64,000 nt of DNA from Arthrobacter horti (lineage in GTDB: Bacteria > Actinomycetota > Actinomycetes > Actinomycetales > Micrococcaceae). The notes beneath the pieces were generated by a model. It was not told the origin of the DNA, ran no database searches, and was given only the letters and a program-made list of their open reading frames with translations. A program made the translations under genes and the position numbers. The stretch spans positions 684,532 to 748,531 of the forward strand of contig NZ_JAVALS010000001.1 of the NCBI RefSeq assembly GCF_030731045.1, in the 5' to 3' direction. Below, piece by piece: positions 18,128-28,174 of this stretch (position 1 is its first letter; every line of letters begins with the position of its first letter).

Positions 18128-18130
18128 ACC

Positions 18131-18805
18131 GTGAGCAAAAGTGAAGCGCGCGCCCGGAATCGCCGAGGCGAAGGAACCCAGCTGCGCGCCGACATCGTCG
18201 CGGCCGCGCGGGAGCTGATCGAGGAGACCGGCGACCCCGGCGCCGTGACCCTGCGCGCGGTCGCCCGCCGGGTCGGCATCGCAGCCCCGTCGATCTACGC
18301 GCACTTCGCCGACACGGAGCAGATCCTCCGCGCCGTTATCGAGGAGGTCTTCGACGAGTTCCTCGAGCACCTGGCGTCCGCTCGGGTCGGCATCGAAGAC
18401 CCGCGCACCCGGCTGATGGCCACCTGCGAGGCGTATCTCTCCTACGGAGCCGAGCACCCGGCCCTGTACACCCTGATGATGGGCCCGAACCCCAGCAGGC
18501 ACCACACCGCGGACGCAGCCGACGGCCAGGACCCCGACCCGCGACTGCGTGAGGACGGGGAGGGCGTCGACCGCCTCGTCGGCGCCGAGTCGTTCGCACT
18601 GCTAATCGATGACGTCACCGCCGCCGCCGCCGCCGGCGCATCCCGCACCGACGACCCGTTCATGACCGCGACCGCGCTCTGGGTCGGCCTTCACGGACTC
18701 GTTCGCCTCCGCGCCGACGCACCCCAGTTCCCACTCCCCGACCAGGCGCTCCTCGACCGGGCCGTCCTCGAACCGATCGCCCAACTGACGCCCCCAACCG
18801 CCTAG
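18131..18805 (+). CDS. TetR-family transcriptional regulator
   Basis: 224 residues from the GTG at 18,131, with TAAGG about 9 nt upstream; an ATG at 18,101 would add 10 residues. The N-terminal TetR DNA-binding domain shows the helix-turn-helix in VTLRAVARRVGIAAPSIYAH (residues about 38-58). The C-terminal part is the ligand and dimer domain common in actinobacterial TetR proteins (YLSYGAEHPALYTLMM). It is divergent from the reductase-hydrolase pair, and the shared 155-bp region holds two CGTAA-N2-TTACG palindromes. The likely role is a repressor of that pair and of itself, released by a small molecule that may be a substrate of the hydrolase. Confidence 0.9.
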   Translation: MSKSEARARNRRGEGTQLRADIVAAARELIEETGDPGAVTLRAVARRVGIAAPSIYAHFADTEQILRAVIEEVFDEFLEHLASARVGIEDPRTRLMATCEAYLSYGAEHPALYTLMMGPNPSRHHTADAADGQDPDPRLREDGEGVDRLVGAESFALLIDDVTAAAAAGASRTDDPFMTATALWVGLHGLVRLRADAPQFPLPDQALLDRAVLEPIAQLTPPTA

Positions 18806-18962
18806 GCCCCGGCCGCCAGCAGTTCCGGATATCCGGCACCGCACGCCGCGAGTCACTCGTCCTCAATGGTGCCCCGCCTGCGCTCTCAGGCAGGTGGCGA
18901 ATATGCCGCTTGCCCTCCACTTCATCTGAGTATCCGCCATCTTCATTGAGCGTCTACTGTTC

Positions 18963-19277
18963 TCAAAGCTCACCGAGCGATCCCCACAGAACGAGGGGGA
19001 ACAGCAGCGGGCCCCAAACTCTCTCACGCCCGGCGGAGCGATATACGCTGCGCCAGTAGCATCTGTTCTGTCGGTTCCCCGCGGGAATCTCGACGACCAT
19101 CCGCTGACGCAGCCCATCGAGATATACGCGAATGAGCCGACCGACAAGATATCCATGCCCGGTGCCGTCGGCGATCCGGCGTCGGAGCGTCTTGACGGAG
19201 ATTCCGAACCCGCCCGCCGCGGTGACCAGCGAGACGTATTTCGTTCCGGGCGTTTCCCGAACAGAGCGAGCTACCAA
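18963..19277 (-). CDS. Excisionase-like helix-turn-helix protein
   Basis: 104 residues from a TTG start with GGGAGG about 7 nt upstream. The segment YVSLVTAAGGFGISVKTLRR with IADGTGHGYLVGRLIRVYLD fits the winged-helix MerR/Xis fold used by excisionases and small phage-type DNA-binding proteins. The last 40 or so residues have no family resemblance and may be a read-through tail. It lies directly downstream of an integrase remnant on the same strand, as expected in a decayed integrative element. Confidence 0.6.
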   Translation of the reverse strand: MVARSVRETPGTKYVSLVTAAGGFGISVKTLRRRIADGTGHGYLVGRLIRVYLDGLRQRMVVEIPAGNRQNRCYWRSVYRSAGRERVWGPLLFPLVLWGSLGEL

Positions 19278-19384
19278 GACGGTGCCTCCCGTTACGTTGC
19301 GGTCCTACCTCAGAGGTGTGCATCGATGTCTGTCGTTGTCCCGGTTGCTTCAGAATCGCCTGGACGCATCCTCGCTTCGACGCG

Positions 19385-19900
19385 ATCGCACATCCGGTCG
19401 GCGAGTTCTCGATCGCGTGCTGGTACCGGAGGACAAAGCGGATGTCGGCGTGCCCTCCGCGACGCATGAGCTCGGCGAGCGTCGCGCCGCACAGGTTCTC
19501 CTGCTTCGGCACCGACACATCCGGCGCAGCGGGAATGATCCCGTCTCGCGCCGCTTGGCGGAGGATCATCATCCGCACGATCAGCACCGGCCTGGCGATC
19601 CCGTTGAACTTGGATTTCGGATTCAGCGGCGACGGGATCACGTCGAGCCGGTCGGTCATCATTCGGATGTGCTCTTTGTCTATCTGGCGCACCGGCGTGT
19701 CACCGAACTCCGGGATCAAGTACCCGTCGACCTTGCCGTTGTAGGAACAGATGGTACCGATGGCCCGCTTCTTGCCGCTGCGGTTGGGCTCGACCCGGAT
19801 CAAAGTGAGCCTGCTCCTGGCGTAATCGGTGAACCCGATGGAGCGAGCCTTCTCCGCGTCGGCCTCGGCACGCCGACGAACCACGAACGCCGAGGGCGCC
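19385..19900 (-). pseudogene. Tyrosine integrase remnant with internal deletion
   Basis: The N-terminal core-binding domain is recognisable (VDGYLIPEFGDTPVRQIDKE, then a RAA-type helix region ending near ILRQAARDGIIPA). It jumps without a frame change from PKQENL to LCGATLAELMRRGGHADIRF and LRYQHA, the extreme C-terminus with the active-site His region and a Tyr. The catalytic domain between them, with the first Arg and the HxR motif, is missing: roughly 150 residues compared with the family. The enzyme should be inactive. Nearby open frame upstream (to 20,112) includes SRLNKSQVS, similar to IS256-type transposases, so the 5' side may be a junction with another element. Confidence 0.75.
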
Positions 19901-19959
19901 CCCCCACTCCTGTCTTGCGATCTTCGTGGCCACGAGCGGACGATCGCAGACGGTCGTGT

Positions 19960-20035
19960 CACTGGACCGGCATCGCCCCGGAACTGCCTGCTCACCTGGC
20001 TCTTGTTCAGCCGAGATGCGCGTCCCGTGGCACGC
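19960..20035 (-). mobile_element. Possible IS256/mutator-type transposase scrap
   Basis: A short segment reads SRLNKSQVSR and shortly after DAGPV, resembling the SKSQVS...DAGP part of mutator-family (IS256) transposases. Only a few dozen residues are similar and no inverted repeats were found. This is weak evidence. Confidence 0.25.
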
Positions 20036-20171
20036 TGTGGCTCGTCTCCGATGGCACACCGGGACCGATTCCCGCCCTTGCGAGGAAGGTGCGCGCGCCA
20101 CCCCCGTGCCACTGCGAACGGCTATTCATGTTCATCTCTGTCTTCCTCTGTCTGTCGAGAGAAGGCACGAA

Positions 20172-20211
20172 AGAGGCCCGGACCTGCAGAATCCTGCGGG
20201 TCCGGGCCTCT
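20172..20211 (-). terminator. Terminator of nrdF (nrdHIEF operon)
   Basis: A 13-bp stem AGAGGCCCGGACC / GGTCCGGGCCTCT encloses an inner GCAG-aatc-CTGC stem. On the minus strand it is followed by TTCG. It begins 38 bp after the nrdF stop. Confidence 0.85.
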
Positions 20212-20248
20212 CTGCCGCCCTGTGTGGGCCGGGTCTGATCTGGATCTT

Positions 20249-23450
<3,202 letters not shown>

Positions 23451-23461
23451 GGAAACCTCGT

Positions 23462-23962
23462 TCAGTTCCGGTTCTGCGACAGTCGTGTCCAAAACGTATC
23501 CAATCCCTCGTTGACCCGGCGCACATCGTCCGGAGTGCCCATGAGTTCGAATCTGTACAGGTGTGGCACATGGCACTTGACGGCGATGATGTCGCCGGCC
23601 ATGCAGTAGTTGTCTCCGAAGTTGGTGTTCCCCGCCCCGATCACACCTCGGATCAATGAGCGGTTCTGTTCCACATTCAGGAATTTGATGACTTGCTTGG
23701 GGACCGAGCCGTGCCCGCCCGTTCCGCCATAGGTCGGCAGGATCAGCACGTACGGTTCGGTGGCCAGCAGTGGAACTTCGGTGGGAAGGAGAGGGATGCG
23801 GCTCGCATCCCTCCCGAGCTTGTCCACGAAGCGCCGGGTGTTCTCCGACGTCGAGGAAAAGTAGATGAGGTGACTGGACGTGACGCGGAAGCTTCCCCTC
23901 CCCGCATCATGTCCTGTGCTCGCCTCCCGCGTCCCGTGAGAGTCACGCGCGAGCGTCGCCAT
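23462..23962 (-). CDS. nrdI: NrdI flavodoxin-like protein
   Basis: 166 residues. The FMN-binding loop [15 protein letters not shown], then PTYGGTG and [12 protein letters not shown], are characteristic of NrdI. It supplies the oxidant that assembles the Mn(III)2-tyrosyl radical of NrdF. The ATG at 23,962 gives about 26 residues before the conserved start. No later in-frame ATG or GTG precedes the flavodoxin fold, so this start is kept with some caution. It sits between nrdH and nrdE in the usual order. Confidence 0.93.
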   Translation of the reverse strand: MATLARDSHGTREASTGHDAGRGSFRVTSSHLIYFSSTSENTRRFVDKLGRDASRIPLLPTEVPLLATEPYVLILPTYGGTGGHGSVPKQVIKFLNVEQNRSLIRGVIGAGNTNFGDNYCMAGDIIAVKCHVPHLYRFELMGTPDDVRRVNEGLDTFWTRLSQNRN

Positions 23963-24055
23963 GCGAAGTCACCCCATCAAGTCTTGCGTCAGTTCACTTC
24001 GTCCCGCGTTCATCCGGCGCGGGGGCATTCCCCGGCCCTGAGGCCGGCACGGCCG

Positions 24056-24298
24056 TCAGGCGACAGCGGTGTCCGCGGCGTTCAGGCCGGCGATCTTGTC
24101 CGGGCGGAAGCCGGACCAGTGGTCGTCGTCCGTGACCACGACGGGGGCCTGCATGTAGCCCATGTCCTTCAGGCGCTCCAGCGCCTCGGTGTCCTGGGAC
24201 ACGTCCACGGTCTGGTAGACGACGCCCTTCTTGTCCAAGGCCCGGTAGGTGGCGTTGCACTGGACGCATGCCGGCTTGGTGTACACGGTTACGGTCAT
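24056..24298 (-). CDS. nrdH: Glutaredoxin-like NrdH redoxin
   Basis: 80 residues from the ATG at 24,298, with GAGAGGGAC just upstream. The redox motif CVQC is at residues 11-14, and the C-terminal WSGFRPDKI is the NrdH signature. It delivers electrons, normally from thioredoxin reductase, to the C-terminal CVSC of NrdE. First gene of the nrdHIEF operon. The in-frame ATG seven codons upstream lacks a good ribosome-binding site. Confidence 0.95.
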   Translation of the reverse strand: MTVTVYTKPACVQCNATYRALDKKGVVYQTVDVSQDTEALERLKDMGYMQAPVVVTDDDHWSGFRPDKIAGLNAADTAVA

Positions 24299-24715
24299 GT
24301 CCCTCTCCCCTTCAGTCACTGCTTCTGCCGTGGTCCGTCCGCCCCTGCCTCCGGGAGCCTCAGCTCTGCCGTCTTCCTGGCTTTCCGGCGGGAATCCGCG
24401 GCACGGGCTCAGCGGCCCGATTGCGTATGTCGATACTACATGTAGTGCAACGCCCCGTCTTGCACCCCAAGATGCTGTATTACAAGCATGTCATTCTATC
24501 CACCGCTTGTCCACAGACCGGAGGGTTGATCTTGCCCGGAATTCCGGCCTTTAAGGCACTCTCATCCACACGCTGTGCACGACTTGGACACATTTAAATC
24601 GACGGCGTGTCGTCCGCATGGCGTGTCGCGCCGCCCGGTGACGGGCGTCACCCACCACCCCGCAGAGAGCGCTTTCCGGCCCGCAGCCGAACTTGTCCCG
24701 CCCTAGAATTGTTCT
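24299..24715. other. Divergent intergenic region nrdH / ClC gene
   Basis: About 400 bp without a gene. It holds the NrdR-type palindrome at 24,435-24,446 and so probably the nrd promoter. From about 24,430 to 24,600 the DNA is markedly AT-richer than its surroundings, as expected of a promoter zone. I could not place an unambiguous -35/-10 pair. Confidence 0.6.
24435..24446. promoter_or_regulatory. Candidate NrdR box, ACTACATGTAGT
   Basis: A perfect 12-bp palindrome within CGATACTACATGTAGTGC fits the NrdR-box pattern (consensus about acaCwAtATaTwGtgt). NrdR is an ATP/dATP-sensing repressor of nrd operons and usually binds two such boxes about 31 bp apart. I see one clear box. The sequence one spacing away (about 24,465-24,480) matches poorly. 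It lies 137 bp upstream of nrdH. Confidence 0.7.
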
Positions 24716-25975
24716 ATGCCAGAACAATCAGGACCGTCCCCCGGTCACGCCGCGTGGCTGTTGCGCGTGGCCCTGGTGACCCTGCTGATCGGAGGCGGTG
24801 CCGGCGTCGTCGGTGTCCTGGTGAACCTCATGCTCCACGGCATCGAACACGCCGCCTTTGGGTACGCGGACGGGACGTTCCTGGACGGAGCCCTCCAGGC
24901 GCCGCCGTTGCGGCGCTTCCTGTCCGTGATGGCCGCCGGGATCCTGGGTGCGGCCGGCTGGTGGGCCCTGCGGCGCTGGGGCTCCAAAGTGGTCTCGGTG
25001 GAACGCGCCGCGGCAGGCACCAGGATGCCGTTGCGCACCACCGTGCTCAACGCCCTGCTCCAGATCGGCGTCGTCGGCCTGGGCGCGTCGATCGGGCGGG
25101 AGGCCGCACCCCGGGAACTCGGCGCGCTGCTCGCGTCCCGCCTCACTCGTGCGGCGGGGATCGAAGGACGTCAAGCGGGGATCCTCATCGCCTGCGGGGC
25201 GGGCGCCGGCCTGGCGGCGGTGTACAACGTCCCGTTCGGCGGCGCGCTCTTCGTGGTCGAGGTGCTCCTGGCCGAGGTCAGCTTCGCCACCCTCCTCCCC
25301 GCCTTCGCCTCCTCGGCCGTGGCGGCCCTCGTGGCCCGGGTGGCGGAGCCGTCGGCGCCCCTGTACGCCCTCCCGCACGTCGAGCTCACGCCCCAGCTCC
25401 TGGTCTTCTCGCTCGTGGGAGGCCCTCTGATCGGGCTGGCCGCGGCGTGGTTCGTCCTGCTGGCCCGGCGGGCGGCGTCGTCCCGACCACGCGGCGCCAG
25501 GATCCTGTGGGTCATGCCGCTGCTCTTCACCCTGGTCGCCGGGGCCTCCCTGGTGCTGCCGGAGGTCCTGGGCAATGGGCGGGCCGCCGCCCAGACGGCG
25601 TTCTCACCAGGCACTCCCCTTATCCTGGTCCTGGGGCTCCTGCTCGTCAAGAGCCTCGCCACTCTCGGCACCATCCGCGCAGGCGCCGCGGGCGGCACGC
25701 TCACGCCCTCAGTGGCGATCGGAGCGATGCTCGGGATCGCCCTCGGGAGCACGGTCAGCGCCGTCGTCCCGGGGACCTCCACCGCGGCCTTCGCGTTCGT
25801 CGGCGCCGCGGCCTTCCTCGCGAGCACCATGCGGGCTCCCATGACCGGGCTCATCCTGGTCACCGAGTTCACCGCCCAGGGACCGGAACTGCTCATCCCC
25901 GCGATGCTCGCCACGGCGGGCGCCCTCGCCGTCGTCTACTTCCTGGAGCGCACGCGCCTGAGCGACATCCCGTGA
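24716..25975 (+). CDS. ClC-family chloride channel / antiporter
   Basis: 419 residues with about ten hydrophobic segments. ClC selectivity-filter regions are recognisable: GASIGREAAPRE (standard GREGP), VYNVPFGGALFVVE and GGTLTPSVAIGAMLG (standard GxFxP). The Gly-Arg-Glu gating glutamate is present. An initial GSGIP motif is not obvious, which sets it among the less conserved bacterial ClC proteins. It would move chloride or another anion across the plasma membrane. No CBS domains. Convergent with the MarR gene. Confidence 0.85.
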   Translation: MPEQSGPSPGHAAWLLRVALVTLLIGGGAGVVGVLVNLMLHGIEHAAFGYADGTFLDGALQAPPLRRFLSVMAAGILGAAGWWALRRWGSKVVSVERAAAGTRMPLRTTVLNALLQIGVVGLGASIGREAAPRELGALLASRLTRAAGIEGRQAGILIACGAGAGLAAVYNVPFGGALFVVEVLLAEVSFATLLPAFASSAVAALVARVAEPSAPLYALPHVELTPQLLVFSLVGGPLIGLAAAWFVLLARRAASSRPRGARILWVMPLLFTLVAGASLVLPEVLGNGRAAAQTAFSPGTPLILVLGLLLVKSLATLGTIRAGAAGGTLTPSVAIGAMLGIALGSTVSAVVPGTSTAAFAFVGAAAFLASTMRAPMTGLILVTEFTAQGPELLIPAMLATAGALAVVYFLERTRLSDIP

Positions 25976-25994
25976 ACGACGGCGCGCGGCCGGC

Positions 25995-26498
25995 TCAGGC
26001 GTCCGGTCTCCCCTGAGCACGGAGGCGGGCTTTGGACGCCCGGTCATCCGATTCCATCCGGGCCACGAGGCTGCGCAGCGCGGGAAGCGCGCGGTCCACG
26101 GCGTCCCGTTCGCCCTCGGGAAGTGCGGACAGGGCATGGCGGACGCGGCGCTCGTTGGCGTCCTGCCAGGCACGCAGCCGGTCCTCCCCGGCCGCCGTGA
26201 GGTTCAGGATCACGGCACGGCGGTCCGTCTCATGGTCCTTGCGTTCCAGCAGGCCGGTGGCGACCATCTGCTGGACCAGGTTGCTGACCGTGTTCCGCGC
26301 CAGATTCTGGCGCTCGGCGAGTTCGCTGACGCCCAGCCCCGGCTCATCGGCAAGCCGCTGGAGCAGCTCCACCTGAGCCATGGGCAGGGACTCCCAGGGG
26401 AGTTCCTCCCTGATGCCGGAACGAAGCACGCGGCGCATCCTGGTGATGACATCCGTCAGTGACCAGGCGTCCTCCGGGGCGAACTCGGCGTCAGTCAT
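25995..26498 (-). CDS. MarR-family transcriptional regulator
   Basis: 167 residues from the ATG at 26,498. The MarR winged helix is clear: LGVSELAERQNLARNTVSNL, then GLLERKDHETDRRAVILNLT (the wing with its D-x-R motif). Members usually bind palindromes as dimers and respond to phenolic compounds or oxidants. It is divergent from the LysR gene 26,595-27,506, with under 100 bp between them, so it may control that gene or itself. The real target is unknown. Confidence 0.9.
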   Translation of the reverse strand: MTDAEFAPEDAWSLTDVITRMRRVLRSGIREELPWESLPMAQVELLQRLADEPGLGVSELAERQNLARNTVSNLVQQMVATGLLERKDHETDRRAVILNLTAAGEDRLRAWQDANERRVRHALSALPEGERDAVDRALPALRSLVARMESDDRASKARLRAQGRPDA

Positions 26499-26594
26499 GG
26501 GACCAGCGTAGTGGGGCGGGCGCGGCCGCGTCGGCCGCCGCCTAGACTGTCTTTCGATCGCGCCCACCGGAGGCGCCCTGGCGAAAGGTCCTCC

Positions 26595-27506
26595 GTGATC
26601 AACCCCGTCCACCTGCGGACCCTGCTCGCGGTGATCCGGCACGGCTCCTTCGCCGCGGCCGCTCAGAACCTCGGCTACACGGCGTCCGCCGTGAGCCAGC
26701 AGATCGCGGCGCTGGAGCGCGATGCCGGCGTCGAGCTCTTCCACCGTCACGCCCGCAGCATCGTGCCCACGGACGCGGCCCAGGCCATGGGCCGGCATGC
26801 CACCAAGGTGCTCACGGACATCGAGGCCCTCATGGCGGCGGCCTCCCGCGCCCAGGACGATTCACGGCAGGAGCTGCGGCTCGGCATCTTCCCCAGCCTG
26901 GCCACCTACGTCCTGCCCCGCATCGTCCGGCACCCGCGATGGACCCGCCTCGGGATCGAGCTCAAGGTCTCGGTCGCGGAGCCGGCGCAGACCATCCAGG
27001 GCCTGCGCGACGGCGGAGAGCTGGACCTCGCCCTGGTCTACCAGGTGGGGCAGAGCGGCCTCGCCTGGCCGCACACCATGCGCCGCCAGTGGCTCGGGGA
27101 CGATGACTTCCGCGTGGTCATCCCAGCGTCCTGGGGCTTCTCCCCCGGCGCCACCGTCTCGGCGGAGCAGCTCTCGGAGATGCCTTGGATCATCCACCAC
27201 CCGGGAACCCCGGACGCGGTCGTGATCGAGCGGCTGTTCGCCAGCTGCGGCCTCCACCCGCGCGTCGTCGCCCACAGTGACGACTTCACCGCCAGCGTCG
27301 AGATGACCGCGGCGGGCCTCGGCGCGTCGCTGGTCCCCGAGCTGGCCCTGGGGCGGCGGCCGGACGGCGTCGTGGTCCTCAACGTCCCGGAGATCCGCCT
27401 GGCCCGCAACGTCTTCGCCCTGCTGCCGTCCGGTTCGGGTAACGCCCGCGTGGACCTGTTCCTGGAGCTGCTCGGCGACGGTCTGCAGGACGCGCTGACG
27501 CACTGA
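26595..27506 (+). CDS. LysR-family transcriptional regulator
   Basis: 303 residues from the GTG at 26,595 (AAAGG upstream); translation from further upstream gives an Arg/Pro-rich, unlikely N-terminus. The helix-turn-helix is at about residues 17-38 (SFAAAAQNLGYTASAVSQQI). A periplasmic-binding-protein-like effector domain follows (VTASVEMTAAGLGASLVPE-type segment near the end). The target is not evident; the divergent MarR gene and the downstream DUF2004-like gene are neighbours. Confidence 0.9.
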   Translation: MINPVHLRTLLAVIRHGSFAAAAQNLGYTASAVSQQIAALERDAGVELFHRHARSIVPTDAAQAMGRHATKVLTDIEALMAAASRAQDDSRQELRLGIFPSLATYVLPRIVRHPRWTRLGIELKVSVAEPAQTIQGLRDGGELDLALVYQVGQSGLAWPHTMRRQWLGDDDFRVVIPASWGFSPGATVSAEQLSEMPWIIHHPGTPDAVVIERLFASCGLHPRVVAHSDDFTASVEMTAAGLGASLVPELALGRRPDGVVVLNVPEIRLARNVFALLPSGSGNARVDLFLELLGDGLQDALTH

Positions 27507-27600
27507 GGCTCCCGCCCGCACGGCCGCCGGGATCGCCTAGCCCCGAAACGCCCGGCGTGCAAGTCTGGAAAGCGGGGCCGCCGGGGATTATGTTGATGGC

Positions 27601-28098
27601 ATGAGCACGGTCATCAGCGAACATTTCGGTGAGCTCGAACTCAATCACGGCGCCGCCCACTGCTTCACCGCGAACCACGCGGTCCACGGGGTCCCGGTCG
27701 AGATCGAGCTGAACTTCGCCGCGCATGAGCGGCCCGACCAGGCGTCCGTGCACAAAGCCGACTACCGCCTCCACTACCTTCCCGAGCTCGTGGACCAGGT
27801 CCGGGAGATGATCATCCAGGAGCTGGGCATCGAGGGCAGCCAGGTCCAGGAGTACCGCCGCTTCCACTGCCAGGGCCTGGACCCGGAGAAGCAGTGGAAC
27901 ACGTTCGGCGTCACGGGTGAGGTGGACGACGACGCATTCGTCCGCGCCCTCCGGCTCGGCCACGTGGGCATCTTCCCGGACCAGCCGGAACGCTATTTCG
28001 TCCTGGACTTCAGCCTCGGCGAGCACTTCAGCGATGAGACCCTGGTGGCCACCGCGGACGCCGACGGCGTCGTGGACGATGAGATCAACTGGAGCTGA
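27601..28098 (+). CDS. DUF2004-like hypothetical protein
   Basis: 165 residues, acidic, without membrane segments or signal peptide. Sequence such as FGELELNHGAAHCFTANHAV and RYFVLDFSLGEHFSDETLVA resembles the uncharacterised DUF2004 group, from memory. A convergent hairpin at 28,108-28,155 separates it from metE. No function can be assigned. Confidence 0.6.
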   Translation: MSTVISEHFGELELNHGAAHCFTANHAVHGVPVEIELNFAAHERPDQASVHKADYRLHYLPELVDQVREMIIQELGIEGSQVQEYRRFHCQGLDPEKQWNTFGVTGEVDDDAFVRALRLGHVGIFPDQPERYFVLDFSLGEHFSDETLVATADADGVVDDEINWS

Positions 28099-28107
28099 GA
28101 CCCCCCG

Positions 28108-28155
28108 GACGACGCCGGCGCCGCACACCTCTCGGTGAGCGGCGCCGGCGTCGTC
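28108..28155. terminator. Bidirectional terminator between the DUF2004-like gene and metE
   Basis: A perfect 17-bp inverted repeat GACGACGCCGGCGCCGC / GCGGCGCCGGCGTCGTC with a 14-nt loop lies between two convergent genes. Confidence 0.85.
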
Positions 28156-28174
28156 TTCAGGGCCGTGCAGTGGA

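Noticed and set aside
18101..18130. ATG at 18,101 as start of the TetR gene
   Set aside because: The operator at 18,116-18,127 would lie inside the coding region, and TAAGG is well placed for the GTG at 18,131.
19024..20112. A single intact 362-residue integrase
   Set aside because: Only the two ends match an integrase. The catalytic middle is gone and the N- and C-terminal parts are unrelated read-through.
24460..24482. Second NrdR box
   Set aside because: It has about the right distance but poor match to the consensus and no palindrome.
24607..26016. 469-codon plus frame over the ClC gene
   Set aside because: Shadow frame without membrane segments; the ClC motifs are in the frame 24,716-25,975.
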